Counted from the first letter of the stretch, positions 15,316 to 25,749 are shown. The stretch is 64,000 bases of DNA from Acidobacteriales bacterium 59-55 (GCA_001897435.1 MKSV01000007.1:1364001-1428000); one strand, 5' to 3'. Made by a program: numbers and translations. The notes: generated from the sequence alone by a model not told the origin.

Positions 15316-17325
15316 ATGGCAAAGATGACATGGGGCCGCAAGGAAACAATCATCTGGCCGCAGAACCGGCCTATCTATACCTACGCGGCTATCTTCTCCG
15401 CAATGATTCTGGCGGTAGTGTTTGTGTTTGGATGGCTTCGCTTTCTCACGAAGCCATTGCAATGGTTCTACGCTCCGGTCTACGTCCGCACGTCTGTCTT
15501 CGGCAGCTTCAGCCGGACGCACAAAAGCGAGTACCGGATGCTCTTTCTTACCGGCCACGGCCTGAAGGCGGGGCCGGTGATGAATGGGGATGTCGTGCAT
15601 GGAAAGACACCGGAACCCGGTGGCCGTGTCCTCCCGCTGGCGCTCTCTGTCACGGCACTTCAGCGCGGGAATGACCTGCTGTTTCGCGGGCCGGTACGGA
15701 GCTACGTGGATGCCCGGCTCCATGAGTACCTGAAAGCCGCCGTCTATGAAGGACACGACGTGTCCGCCGTCCTGAAGCCGCCGATGCTTTGCGGGGCCGG
15801 CTTGTTTCTGGTACTGCTTCCGTTCGCCGTCACGCTGGACGTGAAGCGGCAAAAAGCGTTGAAGTACGGGCGGCGCTTGAAAGGCCCGGAACGGCTCACC
15901 CCGCAGGCGTTCAATCGCGCCGTCAAAGGTGACGGCATCGGCTTCAAAACGGACGACATGAAAGAGATGATTCGGATTCCCGCGAAGGCCGAAGCGCAGC
16001 ACATGCAGATCATCGGGGACACCGGCGCGGGCAAGTCCGCCATGCTCTTTCAGGTACTCCGGCAGGTGCGGGGCCGGGAAGATTCCGCCATTGTGTATGA
16101 CCCTGCCCGCGAGTTCGTGAAGCGATTTTATGACCCGTCGCGTGGGGATGTGATCTTGAATCCTCTGGACAAGCGTTGCCCCTATTGGGGGCCAGCCGAG
16201 GAGCTACGCAGCCGGTCGGAAGCGAAGGCCCTGGCCGCATCTTTCTTCCAACCTCCGCAGGACCGGAAGGGAGAGTTTTTCATCGAATCGCCGCAGAAAA
16301 TCTTTGCCTTCCTGATGGCCTATGGGCCGACGCCGGACGAGCTGGTGCAGTGGATGTCCAACCCGGATGAGATTGACCGTAGGCTGAAAGGTACAGAGCA
16401 CGCGCACCTGATTGACCCGCGGGCGCACCAGCAGCGGGCCGGTGTTCTCGGTTCGCTTGGATTGGTCGCGGACAGCTTGCGGCTGCTGCCGAAGAAGGGC
16501 GAAGGCAATGGCAGATGGACGGCAACCGAATGGGCCGAGAAGCGCCAGGGCTGGATCTTCATTACGTCCCTTCCAGCGGAACGTGAAGCCCTGCGTCCGC
16601 TGCAAAGTTTGTGGATTGATTGGCTGGTTTTGCGGCTGCTGAATGAGCCGACCAAAGAGCAAAAGCGCGTATGGTTTGTGATCGACGAGCTGGCGAGTTT
16701 GCAGAAGTTGCCGCAGCTTCACACGGCCATCACGGAGAGCCGCAAGAGCCGGAATCCGGTCGTACTCGGCTTTCAGGGAAAAGCCCAACTGGAATATCTG
16801 TACGGCCATCTAGCCGAGGTCATGCTATCGCAGCCCGCAACCAGCGTTTGGCTCACCACGAAGGAGCCAAATGCAGGCGAGTGGGTGAGCAAATTCATCG
16901 GCAAGGTGGAGATTGAACGCCTCCGTGAGACGCACTTCGACGGCACGCGGTCGGGCCACAACTTCACCATCGAGCGGCAAGTTGAGCCGCTGGTATTGGA
17001 GTCGGAAATCTCCGGCCTGCCCGACCTGCACGCCTTCATGAAATATCAAAATTTCGTGACTTACTTCTCGTTTCCGTACTTCGATATGCCTGAAGTCGCC
17101 AAGCCCTTCGAGCTGCGCGAACGCACCGACGACAAGCTACCATACGACCCCACGGCTTTGCGCGAAGGCCGACAGCAAGCGGAATTAAAGCAGGAGCCGG
17201 AACCCCCAGCGACCGCACCGGAGCCGAACGAACCTGCGGCGGCGCAGTCCATTCAACCGGAAACAGTCGTGACTCCTGATGTCCATGAGGAACATGCTGC
17301 CGTACACGACGGATGGAGTCTCTGA
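15316..17325 (+). CDS. virD4: VirD4/TraG/TraD type IV coupling protein
   Basis: A 669-residue ATPase that delivers the relaxase-DNA complex to the secretion channel. Two N-terminal membrane helices (YAAIFSAMILAVVFVFGWLRF and LCGAGLFLVLLPFAVTL) flank a periplasmic loop. Walker A is GDTGAGKSAMLF near residue 235; Walker B is VWFVIDELASL near residue 455. The C-terminus is Pro/Glu/Ala-rich. The stop overlaps the relaxase ATG (TGATG), so the two are coupled. GGAGGAGG precedes the start. Confidence 0.93.
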   Translation: MAKMTWGRKETIIWPQNRPIYTYAAIFSAMILAVVFVFGWLRFLTKPLQWFYAPVYVRTSVFGSFSRTHKSEYRMLFLTGHGLKAGPVMNGDVVHGKTPEPGGRVLPLALSVTALQRGNDLLFRGPVRSYVDARLHEYLKAAVYEGHDVSAVLKPPMLCGAGLFLVLLPFAVTLDVKRQKALKYGRRLKGPERLTPQAFNRAVKGDGIGFKTDDMKEMIRIPAKAEAQHMQIIGDTGAGKSAMLFQVLRQVRGREDSAIVYDPAREFVKRFYDPSRGDVILNPLDKRCPYWGPAEELRSRSEAKALAASFFQPPQDRKGEFFIESPQKIFAFLMAYGPTPDELVQWMSNPDEIDRRLKGTEHAHLIDPRAHQQRAGVLGSLGLVADSLRLLPKKGEGNGRWTATEWAEKRQGWIFITSLPAEREALRPLQSLWIDWLVLRLLNEPTKEQKRVWFVIDELASLQKLPQLHTAITESRKSRNPVVLGFQGKAQLEYLYGHLAEVMLSQPATSVWLTTKEPNAGEWVSKFIGKVEIERLRETHFDGTRSGHNFTIERQVEPLVLESEISGLPDLHAFMKYQNFVTYFSFPYFDMPEVAKPFELRERTDDKLPYDPTALREGRQQAELKQEPEPPATAPEPNEPAAAQSIQPETVVTPDVHEEHAAVHDGWSL

Positions 17326-20087
17326 TGCTGAATATCTCGAAACCGCTCTCCGCATCCCAGGCACAGAACTACCACACCAAAGAGTTCACCGCCGCAGAGC
17401 AGAACTATTGGAAGCAGGGCGACACCATTCAGGGCGAATGGCACGGCAAGCTGGCTTCTAAGTTTGGTTTGTCGGGAGCCGTGGGCGCGGAGGAGTTTGC
17501 CCGTCTCTCCGAAGGGCAGCACCCGCAAACGGGCAAGCAGTTGGTATTGCATCGTGTCGTTCACGAATACAAGAACGCAGATGGCAAGATCATCTCTCCG
17601 GTCGAGCACCGTGCCGGTTGGGATGCGACGTTCTCCGCACCCAAATCCATTTCATTGACTGCGCTTGTCGGCGGCGATAACCGGGTGCGTGAGGCACACC
17701 GGGAAGCTGTCGATGTTGCGCTGCATGAGCTGGAGAAGTACACGCAGGCCCGCATCGGCGGCAACAGTCCCGCCGAGACGACCGGCAAGTTTGCAGCAGC
17801 CAAGTTCGAGCATGACACGGCGAGGCCCGTAGACGGATACGCCGCGCCGCAGCTTCACACGCATGTTGTCGTGTTCAATATGACAGAGCGTGACAATGGA
17901 AAAATGCGGGCCTTGCAGCCGCACTCCCTGTTTGACAGCCAGCAGTTTGCTACCGCTGTTTACCAATCCCATCTGACATATAAATTGCGCGAGCTTGGCT
18001 ATGAAATCGAAGCGGGCAAGAGTGGAGCACCTGACGTAAAAGGCTACACAGCGGCCTATCTTGAGGCATCCAGCCCGCGCCGCCAGCAGATAGAAGAAGC
18101 CCTCTCCCGCAGCGGTTTCACCGGGCCGGAGGCGGCGCAAATCGCGGCACACAACACCCGCGATAAGAAAGTGATTTTATCCCCCGATCAAATCCTGGCC
18201 GCACACAAACAGATTGCCGACGAGTTCGGCAATCAGGCCGACCGGGTTGTGGCCGAAGCCCGCGAACGCCGGAAGGAACAGGCGCAGGAACGGCCTGCAA
18301 ATGAGCGGCAGCAGCAGGTGCGCGAAGCTGTGACCTTTGCCCGCGATAAGAGCTTTGAGCGGGAGGCCGTCATCGACGAACGCGCTATCTACGTGGACGC
18401 CTTACGCCGGGGTATGGGCGAGATGACCTACCCGGAGGTCAGAGCCAGCTTCGAGGCGCGTGTTGCCTCCGGCGAGTTCAAGCAAGTTCCGGCGAACGTG
18501 CGCGAAGCCGGACGCAGATTCACAACCGCGGCGACCATCAAGGCCGAGAATGAGATTGTCCAGAAGGTGCGGGATGGGCAGAGCCGCGCACCGCAGATCA
18601 TGAGGATTGAAAGCGCAGTGCCGCTTGTGGACTCGCGCCCGCACTTCAACGCCGCACAGAAGAGGGTTGTTGAAGAAGTTTTAACCTCCTATGACCGCGT
18701 TCAGGGACTACAGGGGCGGGCAGGAAGTGGCAAAACTTCAGTCTTGGCAACCATCCGAGAAGGAGCCGAAAAGAACGGCTACGCCGTGGAAGGTTTCGCG
18801 CCGACATCAAGGGCGGCGAAGCAGCTCCGTGATGCAGGAGTTAAAGCGGATACCTTGCAACGCTTCCTTGTGGGCGGCGGCCTGCAGGCCGCCGGCGATC
18901 CCGCAAGCAAGCATCTCTACATGATCGATGAATCCTCTCTGGCATCGACGCAACAGATGCGCGACTTCCTCAACAAGATTGCTAAGCAGGATAAGGTTCT
19001 CTTGATTGGCGACACGCGCCAGCATCAGGGCGTCGATGCCGGAAAGCCCTTCGAGCAGTTGCAGGAATCAGGCATGAGGACCGCGCAGCTTGACCAGATC
19101 ATGCGCCAGAAAAATGCCGCGCTATTGCAAGCCGTCGAGCATCTATCCAACAACGAAACCGCTGTTGGCGTCGAGATGCTTTCGCAGCAGGGACGGATTA
19201 CACAGATTGAAGACCCGCAGGAACGTGTCGCGGCCATCGCTAAAGAGTATGCCGCACATCCTGAAAGCACGCTGATCGTTTCACCCGACAACGTTTCGCG
19301 CCGTGCCATCAATCAGGCCGTGCGGCAGGAGTTGCAATCTCTCGGTGTCCTGGATAAAACCGATCATTCCATGCGCGTGCTTGCGCCGCGCAACGATATG
19401 ACCGGGGCTGACCGCGAATGGGCCGCACGCTACCAGCCCGGAGATGTTCTCCATTACGTTCGCGGCAGCAAAGAGTACGGCATCGAGGCCAGAAGCTACG
19501 CCCAGGTCGTCACTACGAACCCGGGTGAAAATCTCGTTACCGTGCGCAAAGAAGATGGTCAGCAAGTGACCTATGACCCGTCACGATTGCGCGGCATCGC
19601 CGCGTACCGCGAGATCGAACGCGAGTTTGCTCTTGGCGACAAAATCCAGTTCACGGCTCCGCAAAGAGACTTGCAGGTTGCAAATCGTGATCTCGGCACC
19701 ATCCAGAGTATCGGGGATGACGGCAGTATCAGCGTTCGCGTGGATGGTACGAAAGACCGAATTGTCCATTTCGATGCGAACGAGATGCGGCACTTCGATC
19801 ATGGCTACGCCGTTACGTCGCACAGCTCACAGGGCCTCACTTCCGAGCGTGTCTTGGTCAACATGGACACAGAGGTTCACCCCGACCTAATAAACAATCG
19901 CTTCGCGTATGTTTCCATTTCGCGTGCTTCCCATGACGCCCAGGTGTTCACAAACGACGCCGCAGCACTGGCCGAAAGCCTGAGCCATGATGTGTCCAAG
20001 GCATCTGCAATAGACTTCAGAACCGAACAACTGATCAAGATTACACCGGTTGGAACGAAGGCAGCTGCTCTGGCGCTAGGCTTGTGA
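17325..20087 (+). CDS. traI: MobF-family (TrwC/TraI-like) conjugative relaxase-helicase
   Basis: A 920-residue protein that nicks oriT, stays bound to the 5' end and unwinds the strand. The N-terminal relaxase domain has catalytic tyrosine candidates Y16 and Y28 (QNYHTKEF, QNYWKQGD) and the three-histidine metal motif region QLHTHVVVFN near residue 175. The C-terminal part is a RecD2/TraI-type helicase: Walker A QGRAGSGKTSVLATI near residue 462, MIDESSLAS, and the late motif HGYAVTSHSSQGLTSERVLV. It is close to TrwC in size. The ATG at 17325 overlaps the coupling-protein stop. Confidence 0.94.
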   Translation: MLNISKPLSASQAQNYHTKEFTAAEQNYWKQGDTIQGEWHGKLASKFGLSGAVGAEEFARLSEGQHPQTGKQLVLHRVVHEYKNADGKIISPVEHRAGWDATFSAPKSISLTALVGGDNRVREAHREAVDVALHELEKYTQARIGGNSPAETTGKFAAAKFEHDTARPVDGYAAPQLHTHVVVFNMTERDNGKMRALQPHSLFDSQQFATAVYQSHLTYKLRELGYEIEAGKSGAPDVKGYTAAYLEASSPRRQQIEEALSRSGFTGPEAAQIAAHNTRDKKVILSPDQILAAHKQIADEFGNQADRVVAEARERRKEQAQERPANERQQQVREAVTFARDKSFEREAVIDERAIYVDALRRGMGEMTYPEVRASFEARVASGEFKQVPANVREAGRRFTTAATIKAENEIVQKVRDGQSRAPQIMRIESAVPLVDSRPHFNAAQKRVVEEVLTSYDRVQGLQGRAGSGKTSVLATIREGAEKNGYAVEGFAPTSRAAKQLRDAGVKADTLQRFLVGGGLQAAGDPASKHLYMIDESSLASTQQMRDFLNKIAKQDKVLLIGDTRQHQGVDAGKPFEQLQESGMRTAQLDQIMRQKNAALLQAVEHLSNNETAVGVEMLSQQGRITQIEDPQERVAAIAKEYAAHPESTLIVSPDNVSRRAINQAVRQELQSLGVLDKTDHSMRVLAPRNDMTGADREWAARYQPGDVLHYVRGSKEYGIEARSYAQVVTTNPGENLVTVRKEDGQQVTYDPSRLRGIAAYREIEREFALGDKIQFTAPQRDLQVANRDLGTIQSIGDDGSISVRVDGTKDRIVHFDANEMRHFDHGYAVTSHSSQGLTSERVLVNMDTEVHPDLINNRFAYVSISRASHDAQVFTNDAAALAESLSHDVSKASAIDFRTEQLIKITPVGTKAAALALGL

Positions 20088-20115
20088 CGACCGCTAGTGT
20101 CAGAGAAGAATTAGG

Positions 20116-21318
20116 TCAGTTTTCAGTCGTGTCCTCAGAAGCAGGCGACAGCGCCTCTGGCAGGTTTTCGGCAGAAAGATTTTTTCGATCTTCAAGGTCA
20201 CCGAAAAGCGAGAGTTCAGCCTCTTCCAGCTGAATCGTGCCCTCGTTGGCTCGATTGGTCGGATAGACCCGCCAACGGTTCTCCATCTTTCCTCGGTCCA
20301 CAAAGCGGGTGTGAAACACCACGGCAGACACTCTCGATGATTTGCCGAAAAATCCGCGGCCATTCCGAAACAACGTTGGTTCGCCAATTGGGCCGCCAGG
20401 AGTTGAAGCAGCAGTGAGCCTTACGACGAGATCTCCATACAATGCCGACTCGATCGAGAAATCAGACAGCATAAATAGCTCACTCACGTCGAAGACAAGA
20501 ATTCCACGGGAATTCTCTGGAAGTTGTGTCCTTTTCTTGCTAAGCATCTTCTTCAGTCTCTCGTGAGTCTGATCAGGCTCGGGTGGAGACTTATATGGCC
20601 TCCAGGCAGATGCCACCGTCTGTTCTTCATCTTTGCCGGTGTCATTAAAGTGCGCAATGATCTCCGCCTTTGCAACCATATCTTTTTCTTCAGCACTTAA
20701 ACCTGTACCGGGATCAAGGATTGAGCCGCTAGACGAATGAAACAAGCGGGCATGTCCCCATTTCTTCTCCTTCATCACGGATAGCGCATTGACAATTTGA
20801 TCGATCGCTTTTTTGAGTTCTCCGCTTCCGGCAATGCAATCATCTCCCACCGTTACTTCGACCGTATACCGTGATGGAGTCGCGCTGAGACGAGCGAATA
20901 CCTCGGAGCTAACCGCATTAAACCGCTCATCGTCCTCGGAGTCACTGACTGCGCGAACCTCCACGAAGTACGATTTGTCAGCGATGTCAGCGCGGAAGTC
21001 TGGCCCCTTCGCTGGAGCTGTTGGCTCCAACACAAGACCGAACCCTTGTTCGAGAAGATGTACTGCCACTTCGATTTCCGCCAGAGTTGAAACGTATTCA
21101 GCTGCCAGCTTGCGAGCCAGCGCTGCTTTATCAAATGCCAACCTGTCGCTTCCCATCAATCTCTCGACAAGTTGATCTGTGTATTGCACCCAAGGATTCC
21201 CATCTGCCTTGCGATACCAACGCCCCAACAAGTGCTCTGACTTCTCTGACAGGATGTTAGCTTCTACCCACGCATCTCCCATCAGGGCACGCAGTGCAAC
21301 AAATTCCGGTGTAACCAT
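20116..21318 (-). CDS. Putative PD-(D/E)XK-type nuclease, unknown function
   Basis: A 400-residue protein I do not recognise as a named family. Residues 81-122 look like a degenerate PD-(D/E)XK nuclease core: EIEVAVHLLEQGF, then GPDFRADI (D107), then YFVEVRAV with E120 and R122 in place of the usual ExK. The C-terminal half has beta-rich segments (RGILVFDVSELFML, VSAVVFHTRFV) and an acidic tail. It converges on the relaxase and is divergent from the small gene and methyltransferase at 21553-25004. It opens a stretch richer in A+T than the transfer genes, suggesting separate acquisition. Possibly the nuclease or effector of a defence system with the neighbouring methyltransferase. Confidence 0.6.
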   Translation of the reverse strand: MVTPEFVALRALMGDAWVEANILSEKSEHLLGRWYRKADGNPWVQYTDQLVERLMGSDRLAFDKAALARKLAAEYVSTLAEIEVAVHLLEQGFGLVLEPTAPAKGPDFRADIADKSYFVEVRAVSDSEDDERFNAVSSEVFARLSATPSRYTVEVTVGDDCIAGSGELKKAIDQIVNALSVMKEKKWGHARLFHSSSGSILDPGTGLSAEEKDMVAKAEIIAHFNDTGKDEEQTVASAWRPYKSPPEPDQTHERLKKMLSKKRTQLPENSRGILVFDVSELFMLSDFSIESALYGDLVVRLTAASTPGGPIGEPTLFRNGRGFFGKSSRVSAVVFHTRFVDRGKMENRWRVYPTNRANEGTIQLEEAELSLFGDLEDRKNLSAENLPEALSPASEDTTEN

Positions 21319-21552
21319 AGGTCTTGCCGTCCTCTCATGCGCGGCCTATTTAGCGATTCGAGCAATGCCTTCCGCAAGCTGGTGCAGGATTGCGCATCCA
21401 GCATGTGCCGACCACAGCTAGAATTGGCCACTACCTAAAGCGTTTGTAAGCGTGCTGAGCCATTCTCGCCAGATCCATGGCAACCATGAATAATAATAAT
21501 AATTGTAATTCTCGTTGTATGATGATGAGTATTCGAGCAGGAGATGGATCAG

Positions 21553-21795
21553 ATGGCAAGTGCAAAGGTTTCCGCGCTGACTCGGCAGGACATAATTGCA
21601 GCAGCCCAAAAATTTATGCAGACAAGACGGTTGCCGAAATGGACCGCCCTTATTGATGGAAGAGAGTTCCCGGCGCGCCCGCTTGTGCTTGAGGCCGCTG
21701 GGGTTGCGCCGAATGACACCACCAACTCTCATCAGGCGGTGGCGATCTTAAAAGACTTGGGATTTGAAACTCGGTACGAGGGAAAACCGGTCTAA
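21553..21795 (+). CDS. Small protein upstream of the methyltransferase, function unknown
   Basis: An 80-residue protein. The ATG at 21553 is preferred because AGGAG lies about 10 bases upstream; an ATG at 21544 abuts that site. The pattern WTALIDGREFPARPLVLEAAGV and HQAVAILKDLGFETRYEG recalls the small N-terminal head domains of McrA/McrB-type restriction proteins, but the match is from memory and weak. It lies 89 bp upstream of the methyltransferase in the same direction, so it is probably part of that system. A short ATAATAATAATAAT run precedes it near 21488. Confidence 0.55.
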   Translation: MASAKVSALTRQDIIAAAQKFMQTRRLPKWTALIDGREFPARPLVLEAAGVAPNDTTNSHQAVAILKDLGFETRYEGKPV

Positions 21796-21884
21796 ATTCA
21801 CGTGGCATAATGGCGAATAAAATGCGAAAATGAGACGACTATCCAAATCTGTCGAGATCTGGTTCATTTGGATTAAGGGCGAGA

Positions 21885-24800
21885 ATGAGCGTGGCGGCAC
21901 ATAGCGAGTGGCGGGAAGAATTCGGCGTCGGACCGGCGGGCGCGAAAGGTTTTTTCGCCAGCAAAGCCGAACTAAGTGCACCTGGCGTGAACGCATCTCA
22001 GAGCCATGTCCTCCGCCGTGCCTTCGATCTCCTCCAGCTTGATGGCGTCTTATGTGCTGAAAGCACTCCCCTCGTCTATTTCAAACAGGTCAAGAGACTT
22101 GATAAACAGGAAATACTTAAACTTCACCGCACCTTTTGGAATCACGGCGGCGCCCCAGTCCTGGTTCTGATTGCCGATGACGAAGTTCATATCTATTCAG
22201 GGCTCGTCAAACCGGGAAGCCCTGGCACTGATACTCCGGGGCTGGTAGAAACCATTCAGAGATCTACGACGGCCATAAAGGAATTCCTGCCGTCGGTGGA
22301 AACGGGCACGTTTTTCACCCGCCACAGCACGCTCTTCGATCCAGCAAATCGTGTTGACCGGGAGTTGCTCGAAAATCTTCAAGCGACCCGCGACAAGCTC
22401 ATCACAGCGGCCGGCGAAAAGCTCGATAGCAGAGTTCTAGATGCGCTCCTGTGCAGGCTCGTCTTCGCCTGTTATCTGTTCGACCGAGACGTTGTCGGAG
22501 AGGCTTACCTTCGCTCACTCGGTCTGCGTAACGCGAAGCATCTGCGTGATGTTCTTGGTGTTCAACACCGGCCACTGGCAAAGCGCCACCTTTACGAGCT
22601 GTTCAAGAAACTGGGGCGTGACTTCAACGGAGATCTGTTCAGCGACAACCTTGATGCAGAAGCGAGAATCGTCCATTCGGACTGTATCGATCCGCTGAAT
22701 GAATTTTTCCAAGCGACGAACGTTGTCACTGGGCAGAAATCGTTCTGGCCTTACGATTTTGCGGTCATTCCCATCGAGGCCATCAGCGCCATCTACGAGC
22801 GTTTCCTGCACAGCTCCGAGAAGCGCGATGGCGCGTTCTACACTCCCAGATTCCTTGCCGAACTTGTACTTGACGTTGCGCTCTCGAATCAATCCTCTCT
22901 TCTTGGCAAACGCTATCTCGATCCGGCATGCGGCTCCGGGATTTTCCTGGTTACTCTGTTCAATCGGATGGCCGAAGAATGGAAGCGGACAAATCCAACC
23001 GCCCGGAACGACCGGCGGGCACGCGAGCTGAGAGAGATACTGTGTAACAGCCTTTTTGGGATTGACATTAATCCCACTGCCTGCCGAATTACCGCCTTCA
23101 GCCTTTATCTGGCATACCTTGATCAGCTTTCTCCACGCGATGTCCTTGAGCTCGGGGCAAAGGGCCACAGGCTTCCGAAGCTTGTCCATTATCCCGACCA
23201 CGAAAACGGCAAGCCGGTTGAAGGGCACATTTGGTGCGCTGATTTCTTCGACGACAAATCCCAATATCCGACCGACGTGGACTTAGTGATTGGCAACCCT
23301 CCTTGGGGCAGCACCGCCGAAAAGAATACCCCGCCGGGAAAATGGTGCAGCGATCAAACGCGTCGATTGCCTTTGCCCGACAACCAAATCGCGGCCGCAT
23401 TCATTTGGAAGGCTGCAGACCACGTGGACCCGAAGGGGCAAGTCTGCCTGATTGTTCCTCACAGCACGCTTTTCAATCACACCACCACCGCAACCGCTTT
23501 CCAGAAGCAGCTGTTCAGTGCGCACACGGTTGAGCGTGTATTGAACCTGGCGGATTATCGATTTTTCCTCTTCGCGGAGGCTCGTCATCCCGCATTGATC
23601 GTCACCTACCGAAAAGATCGACCTTCCAGCCTTCAGCAAGGAATCGAGTATTGGTCCCCTAAATCCGATTGGCTCGTCATGCAAACGGACGTAATAACGA
23701 TTGCACCAGAGGACAGAGCCTATTTGAAGGTGGAAGATGTTCTCCGAGATTTGCAAGGCAAAGACGGTCCCCAAGTCTGGAAGCAACGATATTGGGCGAC
23801 CGCGCGGGACCGCCGTTTAATCGAGCGCTTATCGCTTTATCCAAGACTAAGAGATGTAGTTAAGCAACCAAAGGATCGGAATACGACAAAGCGCTGGACT
23901 ATGGCGGCTGGCTTACAGCCAGTCTCTGAAAATGATGATCCGGCCAAGGCAGAAGTCATAAAGCTGCCCGGAAAGCACTTCATTGAGGCATCGTCGGCTG
24001 CAAAGATTGATCTCTTCCTACTTCCTTCCGACTGCCGCGAACTTAAAGAAGCCGCATTCACCGTCCGGAGTGGCTCAAATAAGGACACGACCGTATTCAA
24101 GTCGCCTCATGTTTTGGTCACTAAGGGTTTCACGCGTGTTGCCTTCGCCAACTTCAATGTGTCCTTTCAAGATTTCCTGCGCGGCATTCACGGCCCTGAG
24201 AAGGACCGCGACTTGTTGGCATTCCTCGCGGCCTATCTTCGTTCCGATCTCGCGCGTTTCTTTCTGTTCCACACTTCGTCGCACTGGGGAATCACGCGGC
24301 AGCAGGTCCACATCGACGAGCTTCTCCGACTACCGTTCTGCCTGCCCGAATCCCTCGACAACCCGTCGCGCGGCAAGGAGATCGTCCAGGAGGTGAGCAG
24401 GATTGTGCACGACGCAACCTCTCAGGCAGACAGATATTTCGTCGATCGCGCAGGTATTGTCGATGCAGCTAGCACCTCGATCGACAAGCTACTGGACGAG
24501 TATTTCGACATCCTTCCGGTTGAGCGGGCTCTCATTGCGGATACCGCGCAAATCACGATTCCAAGTGTCCTTCCAAGTAGGAATAAGACGAATGTGCCGA
24601 CAATTATGCCGGCTGGGGAAAACCGGAGGGACACCTATATCAAGCTGCTTTGCGATACCTTGAACGGGTGGTCGAAAAACAGCTCGTACACCGTGCGTGG
24701 CGTGTCAATCGCCTCTGAAAAATTAGGGGTGGGAATCGCCGTACTGGAGAAAACATCCCGGAATGCACCTTCGATGCAAAACCACGAACTCCCCGACATT

Positions 24801-25004
24801 CTTGTCGCGCTCGATGAGCTAAGGACGGCAGCGGGGCAGAAATTGAACAGCTTTGAGTTGCTTCGCGGGACGAAGGTCTTTAGCGGAAACAGTCTCTATC
24901 TTGTGAAGCAGATCGGCCAGAGATTCTGGAGTTCAACAGCCGCCCTAAATGACGCAGACGAAATAGCGGCCACCATCCTGATGCAGGCGCGGGGGGAAGT
25001 GTGA
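21885..25004 (+). CDS. N6-adenine DNA methyltransferase, Eco57I/TaqI-like
   Basis: A 1039-residue protein. An N-terminal module of about 300 residues includes HVLRRAFDLLQLDGVL and PVLVLIADDEVHIYSG. The methyltransferase core has GAFYTPRFLAELVLDVAL, motif I YLDPACGSGIFLV (about residue 344) and motif IV DLVIGNPPWGS (about residue 467). A TaqI_C-like target-recognition part follows (HWGITRQQVHIDELLRLPF). It carries no helicase motifs, so it is not a type I/III or BREX-complete enzyme. The stop overlaps the GTG of the nuclease gene downstream, implying an obligate pair. It protects host DNA and perhaps recognises the target for cleavage. Confidence 0.88.
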   Translation: MSVAAHSEWREEFGVGPAGAKGFFASKAELSAPGVNASQSHVLRRAFDLLQLDGVLCAESTPLVYFKQVKRLDKQEILKLHRTFWNHGGAPVLVLIADDEVHIYSGLVKPGSPGTDTPGLVETIQRSTTAIKEFLPSVETGTFFTRHSTLFDPANRVDRELLENLQATRDKLITAAGEKLDSRVLDALLCRLVFACYLFDRDVVGEAYLRSLGLRNAKHLRDVLGVQHRPLAKRHLYELFKKLGRDFNGDLFSDNLDAEARIVHSDCIDPLNEFFQATNVVTGQKSFWPYDFAVIPIEAISAIYERFLHSSEKRDGAFYTPRFLAELVLDVALSNQSSLLGKRYLDPACGSGIFLVTLFNRMAEEWKRTNPTARNDRRARELREILCNSLFGIDINPTACRITAFSLYLAYLDQLSPRDVLELGAKGHRLPKLVHYPDHENGKPVEGHIWCADFFDDKSQYPTDVDLVIGNPPWGSTAEKNTPPGKWCSDQTRRLPLPDNQIAAAFIWKAADHVDPKGQVCLIVPHSTLFNHTTTATAFQKQLFSAHTVERVLNLADYRFFLFAEARHPALIVTYRKDRPSSLQQGIEYWSPKSDWLVMQTDVITIAPEDRAYLKVEDVLRDLQGKDGPQVWKQRYWATARDRRLIERLSLYPRLRDVVKQPKDRNTTKRWTMAAGLQPVSENDDPAKAEVIKLPGKHFIEASSAAKIDLFLLPSDCRELKEAAFTVRSGSNKDTTVFKSPHVLVTKGFTRVAFANFNVSFQDFLRGIHGPEKDRDLLAFLAAYLRSDLARFFLFHTSSHWGITRQQVHIDELLRLPFCLPESLDNPSRGKEIVQEVSRIVHDATSQADRYFVDRAGIVDAASTSIDKLLDEYFDILPVERALIADTAQITIPSVLPSRNKTNVPTIMPAGENRRDTYIKLLCDTLNGWSKNSSYTVRGVSIASEKLGVGIAVLEKTSRNAPSMQNHELPDILVALDELRTAAGQKLNSFELLRGTKVFSGNSLYLVKQIGQRFWSSTAALNDADEIAATILMQARGEV

Positions 25005-25726
25005 CCACTATTGGGGCATCCGAAGAATGGGCCGACCTTATCGATTCCATGGTGCCGCAGATCCTTGAACTCGTTATTGCCAGCTGGCAACAAATGACCT
25101 CTCCGGTGGCGGACGAGAAGGAAGACGATATCACGATTGCCTTATGGCGAATACTTACCCAAAACCGCACTGCTCGCCATCTGATGTTTCAGATTCGACT
25201 TCAAGTGGTTGAATTGGACCCGATGCCGGGGGAAGATTTCGGCAGGATGGACATTGCCTTCATCCCACCGGTGCCCAGCGAAGACATCTATTTTTGCTTG
25301 GAAAGCAAGCGGCTTAACGCGATAAAGAGTGGCAAGACGCGTACCTATGCCTCCGAATATGTACGACTCGGTATGCTCCGATTCATTACCGGTCGGTATT
25401 CAAAAGCTGTGCAACACGGCGGAATGCTTGGATACGTTCTTGATGCGAAGGTGCCTGAGGCCATCAACAGTGTAGAGGAGAACATAAAACAGCGGCACAA
25501 GGAGCTGTGCATGGCATCTCCTGGCGTATTTCAACTGTCGTCCGTTGTGCCCGCCGACGATAGAGCGCGTGAAACCCATCATCAGAGAGCGCACCAGAAA
25601 AGTTGCTTCCACATCCATCATCTGTTCATGCCGTCGGCTCCCGTTTCTGCGACAACCTCAATGGTGCGAAGCGCTAATCGAAAAAGAAAGAAGAAGCGAT
25701 CAGTTCCCGTCGGCCCAAAACCCTGA
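25001..25726 (+). CDS. Putative restriction endonuclease partner, PD-(D/E)XK fold
   Basis: A 241-residue protein translated from a GTG that overlaps the methyltransferase stop by 4 bases. A clear nuclease signature is seen: E41 in EDDITIALWRIL, D84 in GRMDIAFIPP, and E101-S-K103 in YFCLESKRL. The C-terminus has CFHIHHLFM and a very basic tail (RKRKKKR). With the methyltransferase it forms a two-gene restriction-modification unit of a type I cannot name. Specificity probably resides in the methyltransferase. A nickase or non-cleaving role is possible. Confidence 0.72.
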   Translation: MTTIGASEEWADLIDSMVPQILELVIASWQQMTSPVADEKEDDITIALWRILTQNRTARHLMFQIRLQVVELDPMPGEDFGRMDIAFIPPVPSEDIYFCLESKRLNAIKSGKTRTYASEYVRLGMLRFITGRYSKAVQHGGMLGYVLDAKVPEAINSVEENIKQRHKELCMASPGVFQLSSVVPADDRARETHHQRAHQKSCFHIHHLFMPSAPVSATTSMVRSANRKRKKKRSVPVGPKP

Positions 25727-25749
25727 TGTGACATATGTACTCCGCGATC

